From Salinactinospora qingdaonensis (GTDB lineage: Bacteria; Actinomycetota; Actinomycetes; Streptosporangiales; Streptosporangiaceae), in contig NZ_BAABDD010000003.1 in assembly GCF_039539445.1 (NCBI RefSeq), forward strand, positions 124,001 through 188,000: a stretch of DNA of 64,000 nt, written 5' to 3'. A program made the position numbers and the translations under genes. Shown in pieces: positions 10,205 to 20,178 of this stretch. Each line of letters starts with the position of its first letter. Positions within the stretch are counted from its first letter, which is position 1. Under the pieces are notes generated by a model. The model did not search any database, was not told where the DNA came from, and saw nothing but the letters and a program-made list of their open reading frames with translations.

Positions 10205-10618
10205 ATGGACAACCCCGCCCTCGGCGACAACACGCCGGTCTATGTTATCTCGGTCGCTGCCGAGCTTTCCGGACTGCACCCACAGACGCTGCGGCAGTAC
10301 GACAGGCTCGGCCTGGTCTCGCCCGGCAGGGCCCCCGGGCGGGGACGGCGCTACTCGATGCGCGACATCCAGATGCTGCGCGAGGTACAGCGGCTGTCCC
10401 AAGAAGAGGGCATCAACCTGGCCGGCATCAAACAGATACTGGAGCTACAACGCGAGGTGGCTGAGCTGCGAGAGCACCTGTTCCACCTGCACAACGAACT
10501 AGAGGCGGCGCGCAACGTGGTCATGCGCCGCAACCCGGGCAGCTCCAGCGGCAGCGAACTGCTACCGCTGCGGCACACGCGGGTCACCGTCTTCACGCCC
10601 CGGCCACCAGAGGAGTAG
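10205..10618 (+). CDS. hspR: heat-shock repressor HspR (MerR family)
   Basis: A 137-residue MerR-family regulator. The winged helix is visible as YVISVAAELSGLHPQTLRQYDRLGLVSPGR...RRYSMRDIQMLREVQRL (residues about 13-65), followed by a dimerisation coiled coil (LELQREVAELREHLFHLHNELEA). It binds HAIR elements, and two excellent HAIR sites lie upstream of dnaK, so this cluster is autoregulated. The position directly after dnaJ is the standard actinobacterial arrangement. The tail beyond residue 105 is short and Arg/Pro-rich. Confidence 0.97.
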   Translation: MDNPALGDNTPVYVISVAAELSGLHPQTLRQYDRLGLVSPGRAPGRGRRYSMRDIQMLREVQRLSQEEGINLAGIKQILELQREVAELREHLFHLHNELEAARNVVMRRNPGSSSGSELLPLRHTRVTVFTPRPPEE

Positions 10619-10638
10619 CCCTCGTGGGGGTATGGCAG

Positions 10639-10657
10639 CCCAGTGCGAGGCACTGGG
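10639..10657 (+). other. small hairpin between hspR and clpB
   Basis: CCCAGTGC and GCACTGGG form a perfect 8-bp stem around GAG, 21 bp after hspR and 60 bp before clpB. There is no T-run; it is perhaps an intercistronic RNA element. No HAIR element is present in this gap, so clpB is probably expressed from the dnaK promoter. Confidence 0.45.
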
Positions 10658-10717
10658 GGTGGGACGTCATGGCCACGAACCCACAACGACATAGCGTAAG
10701 CAAGGGGGCGGACAAGC

Positions 10718-13336
<2,619 letters not shown>

Positions 13337-13368
13337 TCCCGCTCACCGCTGCGGTGTCCGACATTGCT

Positions 13369-13396
13369 GGGGCTACCCGTCGTACCGGGTGGCCCC
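13369..13396. terminator. terminator between clpB and the RDD gene
   Basis: GGGGCTACCCG and CGGGTGGCCCC pair over 11 bp (one G-U in RNA) around a 6-base loop. It lies 32 bp after the clpB stop and 22 bp before the stop of the opposing RDD gene, so it can serve both. Confidence 0.7.
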
Positions 13397-13418
13397 GGTA
13401 GGGCATGGGGCTGGAGGG

Positions 13419-13895
13419 TCAGTCGCGGATCACGAGCGTGCCGGCCACGCGGTCGCCCAGCCGCTGGTGTCGAGTGCTCGCCAGCATGCTCACCAACCCC
13501 ACGAAGGGCAGGTCAGCGGGGAGGAGCAGCCAGCGTAGGGCGAGTTGGCCGACGGTGACCGGCCCGCCGTCCGTAGCGACCACCCGAACGCCCAGCAGCC
13601 GCATGCCGGTGGTCTGTCCCCGTGCCCAGCGCGAGGGGGCCGCCACCCAGTACCACGCATGAGCGAGCACCATCAGCGCCAGGGCGGTCAGCAGCAGCGT
13701 GATGAACAGCCCTTCGGTGACGAAGGGGGCGTCGAGGGGCAGTGTGGGCACGATCGCCAGGATGAGCAACGGCAGCAGTGCCGACAGCAGCAGATCGAGG
13801 AACCCCTGGGTCAGGCGGCGGCCGACGACGGCGCTCGCCTGGGTGGAAGGTGGGCGCAGCGCGGGACCGGCAGGGGCGTCGGACACGGTCAACAC
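13419..13895 (-). CDS. RDD-family membrane protein
   Basis: A 158-residue membrane protein. The RDD signature is seen as VGRRLTQGFLDLLLSALLPLLILAIV (Arg-Asp in helix 1, about residues 25-49). A second transmembrane segment (GLFITLLLTALALMVLAHAWYWVA) and the conserved RGQTTGMRLLGVRVV and LGDRVAGTLVIRD blocks follow. RDD proteins are small membrane proteins, some with Na+(Li+)/H+ antiport activity; the role here is unknown. GTG at 13895 is the longest start, but a GTG at 13886 has better spacing from the GAGGGGG motif. Confidence 0.82.
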   Translation of the reverse strand: MLTVSDAPAGPALRPPSTQASAVVGRRLTQGFLDLLLSALLPLLILAIVPTLPLDAPFVTEGLFITLLLTALALMVLAHAWYWVAAPSRWARGQTTGMRLLGVRVVATDGGPVTVGQLALRWLLLPADLPFVGLVSMLASTRHQRLGDRVAGTLVIRD

Positions 13896-14258
13896 ACCCC
13901 CTCGGTTCGCCTTCGGACGCTTCCTGAGCAGGTAATTCCATACTAGGTTCCGATGGGGCGGCCGTGCCGGGGCACAGTCGAGCCCCGGCGGCGCCGTGGC
14001 GGGTCGCGCGACACACCCCCATGTGACTACGTTAAGTCACGAAAAAGAAACATTATGTAAAAGTAGATTCGCCGCGATGGCCACTCCTGGATGGCCATCC
14101 CCATGCACCGCCCCCGGTTCGCAACCGCGCCACACGCCGGGACGAGCGTGTGATGTGCCACTGGCGAGCGACTCCTACTGGGTAGTAACATGAAGGTGGT
14201 TACTAAAGAGTAGATCGCGTGTGCACCACACAGCGGCCAGGACCAAGCGGAGCGCGCC
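13896..14258. promoter_or_regulatory. upstream region of fadE5 with two TACT-N4-AGTA sites
   Basis: A 363-bp gap divergent between the RDD gene and fadE5. It contains TACT-GGGT-AGTA at 14176-14187 and TACT-AAAG-AGTA at 14201-14212, starts 25 bp apart, about 50-80 bp before the ATG. A larger inverted repeat TAGTAAC-N9-GTTACTA (14183-14205) links them. They match the etfD upstream element and probably overlap the promoter. I see nothing else convincing in this gap. Confidence 0.55.
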
Positions 14259-16082
14259 ATGACGCATTACAAGAGCAACCTCCGTGACCTCAAGTTCAAC
14301 CTCTTCGAGGTATTCGAGCGCCAGAACGTGCTGGGAAGCGGCCCGTTCGGAGAGCTGGACGAGGACACGGCCCATACGATTCTCGACGAGGTGAACCGGC
14401 TCGCCACAGGAGTCGTGGCCGAGTCGTTCGAGGACGCCGACCGCAACCCCCCGGTCTATGACCCCCAAACCAAGTCCGTGACCATCCCGGAGAGCCTGAA
14501 GCGCTCGTTCCATGCCTACATGGACGCCGGCTGGTACAACCTCGACCTCCCGCCGGAACTGGGTGGCATCGGTGCTCCCCGATCGCTGGTGTGGGCTGCC
14601 GCCGAACTAATCCTGGGCTCCAACCCGGCCGTACACATGTACTCCGGGGGTCCCGGCTTCGCCGCCATCCTCTGGGAGGAGGGCAACGAGCAGCAGCGCG
14701 AGTTCGCCCGGATGGCCATCGAGCGCAACTGGGGCGCCACGATGGTGCTTACCGAGCCCGACGCCGGCTCCGACGTCGGCGCCGGCCGCACCAAGGCGGT
14801 CGAGCAGCCCGACGGCACCTGGCACCTCGAAGGGGTGAAGCGTTTCATCACCTCGGCCGAGCAGGACATGACCGAGAACATCTTCCACCTGGTACTGGCC
14901 CGCCCCGAGGGAGCCCGCCCCGGGACGAAGGGCCTCTCGCTGTTCCTGGTGCCGAAATACCTCGTCAACGACGACGGGTCGCTGGGCGAGCGCAACGGTG
15001 TCTATGCGACCAACGTTGAGCACAAAATGGGCTTGAAGGCCTCGACCACCTGCGAGTTGACCTTCGGCGCCGAGCACCCGGCTGTGGGCTACCTCGTGGG
15101 TGACAAGCACGACGGCATCCGGCAGATGTTCCTCATCATCGAGTTCGCCCGGATGATGGTGGGCACCAAGGCCATCGCGACGCTGTCCACCGGTTACCTC
15201 AACGCGCTGGAGTACGCCAAGGAGCGCGTGCAAGGCGCCGACCTCACCCAACAGAGCGACAAGACCGCACCCCGGGTGACGATCACCCACCACCCCGACG
15301 TCCGGCGCAGCCTGATGACGCAGAAGGCCTACGCCGAGGCGCTGCGGGCCCTGGTCATCTACACCGCAACCCATCAGGACAGCGTCCAGATCGCCAAGCA
15401 CAACGGCGAGGACTACAGCGAAACCGATGCGCTGAACGATCTGCTGCTGCCCCTCGTCAAGGGGGTGGGCTCAGAGCGCTCCTACGCGCTGCTGGCCGAG
15501 TCGTTGCAGACCTTGGGCGGCTCGGGCTACCTACAGGACTACCCGATCGAGCAGTACATCCGCGACGCCAAGATCGACACGCTCTACGAGGGCACCACGG
15601 CCATCCAGGCTCAGGACCTGTTCTTCCGCAAGATCGTGAAGAACAACGGTCAGGCGTTCGCAACGCTGATGGCCGAGATCGAGACGTTTGCCACCAGCGA
15701 GGCGGGCAACGGGCAGCTCAAGAACGAGCGCGCCCTGCTGGGCGAGGCCGCCGGCGAGGCGAAGGCCATCGTGGAGCTGCTGGTGGGCCACGCGATGAAG
15801 TCGACCGAGGAGCCGCGCGAACTCTACCGGGTGGGTCTCAACACCACCCGGCTGCTGCTGGCGTTGGGCGACGTTGTCCTCGGCTGGCTGTTGCTGCGGC
15901 AGGCCGAGGTCGCACTCAACCGCCTCGACGATGCCGACGAAGCCGACCGGGACTTCTACACCGGCAAGGTCGCGGCGGCCCGGTTCTTCGCCGACCAGGT
16001 CCTCCCGCGAATCGCCACGGAGCGGACGATCGCCGAGCGCACCAGCCTCGACCTCATGGACCTGCCAGAGTCGGCGTTCTAA
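14259..16082 (+). CDS. fadE5: acyl-CoA dehydrogenase, FadE5 type
   Basis: A 607-residue flavoprotein that oxidises acyl-CoA to trans-2-enoyl-CoA in beta-oxidation. It has the characteristic N-terminus MTHYKSNLRDLKFNLFEVFE, the FAD-binding block MVLTEPDAGSDVGAGRTKAV, the central IIEFARMMVGTKAIATLSTGYLNAL, and the catalytic-base region LQTLGGSGYLQDYPIEQYIR and DTLYEGTTAIQAQDLFFRKI. Length and these blocks match the long FadE5 subfamily of mycobacteria. Reduced FAD would be re-oxidised by ETF and EtfD, whose gene lies 8 kb upstream and shares an operator-like motif. It is a monocistronic gene ending at a strong hairpin. Confidence 0.95.
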   Translation: MTHYKSNLRDLKFNLFEVFERQNVLGSGPFGELDEDTAHTILDEVNRLATGVVAESFEDADRNPPVYDPQTKSVTIPESLKRSFHAYMDAGWYNLDLPPELGGIGAPRSLVWAAAELILGSNPAVHMYSGGPGFAAILWEEGNEQQREFARMAIERNWGATMVLTEPDAGSDVGAGRTKAVEQPDGTWHLEGVKRFITSAEQDMTENIFHLVLARPEGARPGTKGLSLFLVPKYLVNDDGSLGERNGVYATNVEHKMGLKASTTCELTFGAEHPAVGYLVGDKHDGIRQMFLIIEFARMMVGTKAIATLSTGYLNALEYAKERVQGADLTQQSDKTAPRVTITHHPDVRRSLMTQKAYAEALRALVIYTATHQDSVQIAKHNGEDYSETDALNDLLLPLVKGVGSERSYALLAESLQTLGGSGYLQDYPIEQYIRDAKIDTLYEGTTAIQAQDLFFRKIVKNNGQAFATLMAEIETFATSEAGNGQLKNERALLGEAAGEAKAIVELLVGHAMKSTEEPRELYRVGLNTTRLLLALGDVVLGWLLLRQAEVALNRLDDADEADRDFYTGKVAAARFFADQVLPRIATERTIAERTSLDLMDLPESAF

Positions 16083-16099
16083 ACGTCAGCCGACACAGC

Positions 16100-16141
16100 G
16101 GCGCGGCGGCGCCCCCTCGCCTGGGGGCCGCCCGCCGCGCC
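16100..16141 (+). terminator. terminator after fadE5
   Basis: A long GC-rich hairpin: the left arm from 16100 (GGCGCGGCGGC-G-CCCCC) pairs with the right arm ending at 16141 around TCGCCT, with a small internal bulge. It begins 18 bp after the stop. Confidence 0.65.
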
Positions 16142-16305
16142 GTCCCTCGCGCGACGGGCGGCAGCCGCGGACACTAGGCTGTTGGAGGTTCGTCCCCAAG
16201 CCGTTGCCGACTCACGGCAAGGTAAATGTACTCGTAGAGCACGGGTACAGCGGGTAAGAGAAACGTCATCGAACCTGTCCCCCCAAGCGTGTCGCGGAGG
16301 TAGCA

Positions 16306-16518
16306 ATGGGCATCGGGCTCGGCATCTTTCTCGTCGTCATCGGTGCCATATTGAAATTCGGGATCACCACCGAGGTATCGGGGCTCGACATGGGCGCCAT
16401 CGGCATCATCCTCATGCTCGCCGGCGGCGCCGTCATCGTGTTGACGCTGCTCATGATGCTGTCCCGCCCCAGCCGACGTGGCGAGGACCCTGTACACCGC
16501 GACGACCCCCACCTGTGA
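16306..16518 (+). CDS. DUF6458-type small membrane protein
   Basis: A 70-residue protein with two transmembrane helices, GIGLGIFLVVIGAILKFGIT and MGAIGIILMLAGGAVIVLTLLMML, separated by a short VSGLDMG turn. A basic, then acidic, cytoplasmic tail follows. The MGIGLGIFLVVIGAIL start and the IG-ILMLAGG block are typical of the actinobacterial DUF6458 family, whose function is unknown. The ATG has CGGAGGT upstream with good spacing. A small CCCGGG hairpin follows at 16522-16542. Confidence 0.85.
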   Translation: MGIGLGIFLVVIGAILKFGITTEVSGLDMGAIGIILMLAGGAVIVLTLLMMLSRPSRRGEDPVHRDDPHL

Positions 16519-16750
16519 CTTCCCGGGGCTAAAGATCCCGGGGCCCGTCTGCTTCCACACAAGCCGCGTGGGTCGCTTCGGGGGTGCTGCGGCACCGCGC
16601 TGTGCGGGCACGGGTACCCGGCTTACCTGCGCTCCCGCCCCTACTGTGCATTGCTTCGCAAGCTCAGCAGCATCGCACAGCGGGGCCTGACTGTCACCGC
16701 CACTGCGGCGGCCGTCACGATAATTGCGAGGCCGGACTGCCCGCCATAGC

Positions 16751-18046
16751 TCAGCGCCGCGACGGGTAGCGGCGCAAGACCACGAGCAGGGTGACCGCGG
16801 CAAAGGCGGTCATGACCGCTAACGGCACGAAGGCGAGTTGGAAGTCCGCGCCGCCATGGGGTTCGGGCAGCAGTTCCAAGATGACGCCGGCACTGACCGT
16901 GGCGAAGACGGTGGTGGTGAAGCCGGCCACGTTGACCAGAGCCGAGGCCACACCGGTGCGGTGGGCCGGGATACCGTCACGGGCGAAGTCCAGCGACAGG
17001 GCCGGAGTGATGACCCCGCCGGTGGCGCTGGCGACGAGCACAGCGACGACGAAGGGGACCGGCGGGCCGCCGGGCCAGGCCACCAGGGCGAGCCAGCCAA
17101 GGCTGAACACGGTGACGAACACCGTGGCGAACGGCCGCCGGACCCCCGGGTAACGCCCCACGACGGCTCCCAACGCAGGCGAGATCCACAAGGTGGCCAA
17201 GCCCAATCCCGTGAGCAACAAAGTGGCGGTGTCGGGGGACATCCCCATCCCCTCGACGAGGAACGGGTAGCCCCACAGCACTGTGAGCATCGTGTACGGC
17301 CCCATAGCGGCGGCGTGGTGGGCCATTCCGGCGCGCGGCCCCGGAGCGCGCAGCGCCTCGCGGATGCTCGCCAGCACCGACAGCGACGCCTCGGCGGGCG
17401 GCGGGGCGGACCCGGCGGGACGGTCGCGCACGACCAGCGCGACGAGGCCGATCATGAGGGCGGTAACACCCCCGGCGGCGAGGAACGCCGGGGCCCACCC
17501 CATGGCGCGCAGCGCGGCCGACAGCGGCGCGACGCTGGCAAGCTGGCCGAGCCCTCCCATGACGCCGGTGAGAGCGCTGACGAGCGCGTACTGGGAACGC
17601 GGAAACCACAGCGCGACCAACCGGATGACATTGAGGAAGGTGAGGGCGTCGCCAAGGCCGATGCACAGCCGGCCGAGCAGCGCCACATGGATGGTGGGTG
17701 CCAAGGCGAACATGCCCACGCCCACGGTCATGGACACCAGCCCGATGAGCAGCGTTCGGCGCGGCCCGAGCCGGTCGGCCAGCACCCCGCTGGGCACCTG
17801 AAGCGCGACGTAGACGAGGAGCTGGAGCATGGGCAGCGTGGACAGCAGGGCCGGCCCCACGTCGAAGCGCTCCTGAGCGGCCAGCGCCGCCACCCCTAGG
17901 CTGTTGCGGTGCAGCATGGCCATGAAGTAGGCGCCGACGCCGACACCCCAGACCAGCCACGGACGAAGGCCGCCGCCGGCTTTGCGCGCGGCCGGCCGAG
18001 TGGGATGCTGGGCGTCGGGGGCCGGCGAGGGGGTGTCGACGCTCAT
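16751..18046 (-). CDS. MFS transporter
   Basis: A 431-residue major facilitator superfamily permease with about 12 transmembrane segments. The loop 2-3 motif reads GVLADRLGPRRTLLIG and the motif near helix 4 is LLGRLCIGLGDALTFLNVIRLVALWF, as in the phthalate/NarK-like group. The substrate is unknown. The start overlaps the stop of the upstream GntR-type gene by 4 bp (ATGA), so the two are translationally coupled. The regulator probably senses the transported or related metabolite (inference). Confidence 0.88.
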   Translation of the reverse strand: MSVDTPSPAPDAQHPTRPAARKAGGGLRPWLVWGVGVGAYFMAMLHRNSLGVAALAAQERFDVGPALLSTLPMLQLLVYVALQVPSGVLADRLGPRRTLLIGLVSMTVGVGMFALAPTIHVALLGRLCIGLGDALTFLNVIRLVALWFPRSQYALVSALTGVMGGLGQLASVAPLSAALRAMGWAPAFLAAGGVTALMIGLVALVVRDRPAGSAPPPAEASLSVLASIREALRAPGPRAGMAHHAAAMGPYTMLTVLWGYPFLVEGMGMSPDTATLLLTGLGLATLWISPALGAVVGRYPGVRRPFATVFVTVFSLGWLALVAWPGGPPVPFVVAVLVASATGGVITPALSLDFARDGIPAHRTGVASALVNVAGFTTTVFATVSAGVILELLPEPHGGADFQLAFVPLAVMTAFAAVTLLVVLRRYPSRR

Positions 18047-18687
18047 CTGCGCGCCCCGATCGCCGCCGCGGCAGTGTCGAGGTGAGCGTTTACGGCCGCG
18101 TCGGCGGCGTCGGGGGCACCGGCGCGCACAGCGTCGAGGATCGCGGCGTGTTCGGTGATGTAGTGCTGTAGCCGTGCCACGGTACGGGCGTTCTCCTGCA
18201 TCATCCGGAGTTGACGGTCACGCAGCGACTCGTAGAGCTGGCTGAGGATGCGGTTGCCGGTCGCGGTGACGACCGCCCGGTGGAACTCCCGATCGGCCAG
18301 TACGAATGCGCTGCGGTCGCTGCCGGCTTCGCGGCGCATCGTGGTCAGGTGGTGATCGAGCCGTTCGGCGAGTTCGCGGCGGGTTTCGGGGACTGCCTCG
18401 GCGGCGCGGCGCGCGGTGAAGCCCTCGATGAGGCGGCGGGTCTCGACGACGTCGTCGATCTCTTGTTGCGACACGGGCACGATGAGCGCCCCACGCTTGG
18501 GATAGAGCCGGACGAGTCCGTCCGTCTCCAACCGCAGGAGAGCCTCGCGCACGGGAGTGCGGGAGAATCCGACGTCGGCGGCGATGTCGCCCTCACTGAT
18601 CAGGTCACCGGCGGGGTAGCGGCCGGTGAGGATCGCGTTTTTGGCGTGCTGGTAAACGCGCTCCGCGGCGGACCGTGTTACATCCAT
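18043..18687 (-). CDS. GntR-family regulator (FadR/FCD subfamily)
   Basis: A 214-residue regulator. The winged helix spans about residues 8-70 (AERVYQHAKNAILTGRYPAGDLISEGDIAADVGFSRTPVREALLRLETDGLV). The FCD effector domain follows, with its metal-binding pattern D---H (LADREFHRAVVTATGN), H (YITEHAAIL) and H (VNAHLD). FCD regulators bind organic acids such as pyruvate, lactate or gluconate; the ligand is not predictable. It is first gene of a two-gene operon with the MFS transporter and probably autoregulates at the AT-richer stretch immediately upstream (18688-18710). Confidence 0.92.
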   Translation of the reverse strand: MDVTRSAAERVYQHAKNAILTGRYPAGDLISEGDIAADVGFSRTPVREALLRLETDGLVRLYPKRGALIVPVSQQEIDDVVETRRLIEGFTARRAAEAVPETRRELAERLDHHLTTMRREAGSDRSAFVLADREFHRAVVTATGNRILSQLYESLRDRQLRMMQENARTVARLQHYITEHAAILDAVRAGAPDAADAAVNAHLDTAAAAIGARR

Positions 18688-19141
18688 CTTGTATCTATGC
18701 TAGCGGTCAAGCCGCTTTGCTCCCGGATGGGCTGGACAGTCTGTCGGGGTGGCCCTGTCGGTGGCCGCGGCCTTATTTCCCAGATAAAGAGCTAGTGTGG
18801 TATTCGTCACGCTGTCGGAGCGGCAAGCGAGCCGTCTCAGATCCGACGGGTGGCGTTCACCCCCGGGAAACCCCTGCTATATGGGGCGGGACAGCGCGGC
18901 ACTCAGGGCTTCCCCTGATGGCCGGAGTGTGCCAGGGGAAGGTGACACTCCACCTCGATTACACGACGCGCTCACGGAAATACGGGAATGACCAGGGAAA
19001 ATACTGCCGCGCTACCAGATCACGACAGAACGCCGCCGCCCCCCTGTGAGATGGCCGACATTTTTTCCCCTCGCCCCTTACGGGGCGAATCCTGCTACTA
19101 TCCGGATTCGCAACCATAAACATGAGGTAACAGGACGCCCG
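18688..19141. other. intergenic region with two competing hairpins
   Basis: 454 bp between the GntR gene (minus) and two small plus-strand genes. At 18909-18917/18933-18941, CTTCCCCTG pairs with CAGGGGAAG. An overlapping alternative pairs GAGTGT (18925-18930) with ACACTC (18945-18950). TCGCCCC-TTAC-GGGGCGA (19071-19088) follows shortly before the small genes. Open frames here have no recognisable domain. This could be a structured leader, but it matches no riboswitch class I can recall. Confidence 0.4.
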
Positions 19142-19312
19142 TTGCCTCTCATCTTTCTCATCTTTGTGGAGTTCTTGTGGCTCACCGCCATCTGGCAGGT
19201 GACCACCGGTATCCGGCGGTCACCTGGCCGCTGGAACACGATGGGCTCGCTGCCGGCCCGGCGTGGCCGAGTTGCCGCTCTTGGCCGTCCCCGCGGGACC
19301 CGAACCACATGA
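19142..19312 (+). CDS. small single-pass membrane protein, unknown
   Basis: A 56-residue open frame starting with TTG at 19142, with AGGA about 7 bases upstream. The first 20 residues (LPLIFLIFVEFLWLTAIWQV) form one transmembrane helix and the remainder is basic. The longer frame from 19046 has no ribosome site. It sits 10 bp upstream of the next small gene, so the two may be an operon. No family is recognised, and it could be a chance frame. Confidence 0.4.
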   Translation: MPLIFLIFVEFLWLTAIWQVTTGIRRSPGRWNTMGSLPARRGRVAALGRPRGTRTT

Positions 19313-19322
19313 GGAGACGTTC

Positions 19323-19676
19323 TTGAGTCATCCGCGCTTGAACAACCCCCGATCACTGCGGGCCAAGATCGCGGCGGCGGCCCACGTCAAACGCCCGCCC
19401 CGCCACGCCTTCCGCGCCGATCAAGCGATCACCGCGCTGTGGAAAGAGCTGATGGCGGTCACCGCGCTACCGATGTACCGGGCAGGAAGCTCCGACATGG
19501 CCGTGATCTCGATCCACGACGGGATCAACGTGTGGTGTCGCGACGGCAAGTTCATCTGGAGCGATCTCCTCGGCTCCACGTTCACCCACCCCGCCAACGA
19601 CCCCGCTGGAGCAGCGGCGCTGCTACGCCCCTTCTCCTCCCCCCAGATGCCCGCGTTCAGCCTCTCAGCCGCCTGA
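19323..19676 (+). CDS. hypothetical protein, 117 aa
   Basis: An uncharacterised soluble protein starting with TTG at 19323, preceded by GAGGAG with good spacing. The frame is open back to 19263 but has no ribosome site there. It has GC-rich third positions throughout. The block VISIHDGINVWCRDGKFIWSDLLGSTFTHPANDPAGAAALL looks like a compact alpha/beta fold. It resembles small orphan proteins common in Streptosporangiales genomes that often sit beside helix-turn-helix regulators, but none is present here. Function unknown. Confidence 0.6.
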   Translation: MSHPRLNNPRSLRAKIAAAAHVKRPPRHAFRADQAITALWKELMAVTALPMYRAGSSDMAVISIHDGINVWCRDGKFIWSDLLGSTFTHPANDPAGAAALLRPFSSPQMPAFSLSAA

Positions 19677-20178
19677 GACCGCCCCTGACGCAGCACCTAC
19701 CCTCTCCCCCTGAGAAAACGGGTTTCTCTCCCCCACCAGGCGCCGCAACGGCGCACTGCGGGCCTTTCCAGCACCGCCACGCGCAACGGCCAGTGCCTGT
19801 TGCGGCGCAGCGCGGTGCTTTCCCCCTTCCGCCGGCCGCGGACAGCGATGGCTGCCCAGCACCGTGAGTGAAGCGGCGGCGCCGCTCCTCCTTAGCCGTC
19901 CCTCCGCCGTAGGACAGCGGTGAACGACGCCGCCGGGGTCGGGATCGCCATTGATCCCGTGGCCATCCGCTGCGTCACGTTCTGAGCCGGACACCAGATA
20001 CGACGGAATCGTGCGGCTCGTGGTTGCATGCCCACCCCAGATGGCCGGATTCTGCCAATATCGGACTCTGAGGAACTCGAGGCCGCCACATCCGAACCCG
20101 CGTCCTGCGACGCGCCGCGAGGCGTTCACCCGAATCACAGCCAAAGCCGGAGGAACGCGGCCCCGACGGCGCTGCCGC
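19677..20178. other. intergenic, no gene seen; hairpin 19940-19959
   Basis: 502 bp between convergent genes. CGGGATC-GCCATT-GATCCCG (19940-19959) is a perfect 7-bp stem and could terminate either neighbour. No open frame here has a recognisable domain or ribosome site. Confidence 0.4.

Noticed and set aside
18880..18960. Known riboswitch (c-di-AMP, cobalamin, SAM-type)
   Set aside because: I could not match the conserved core sequences of any class; only the alternative pairing is reported.
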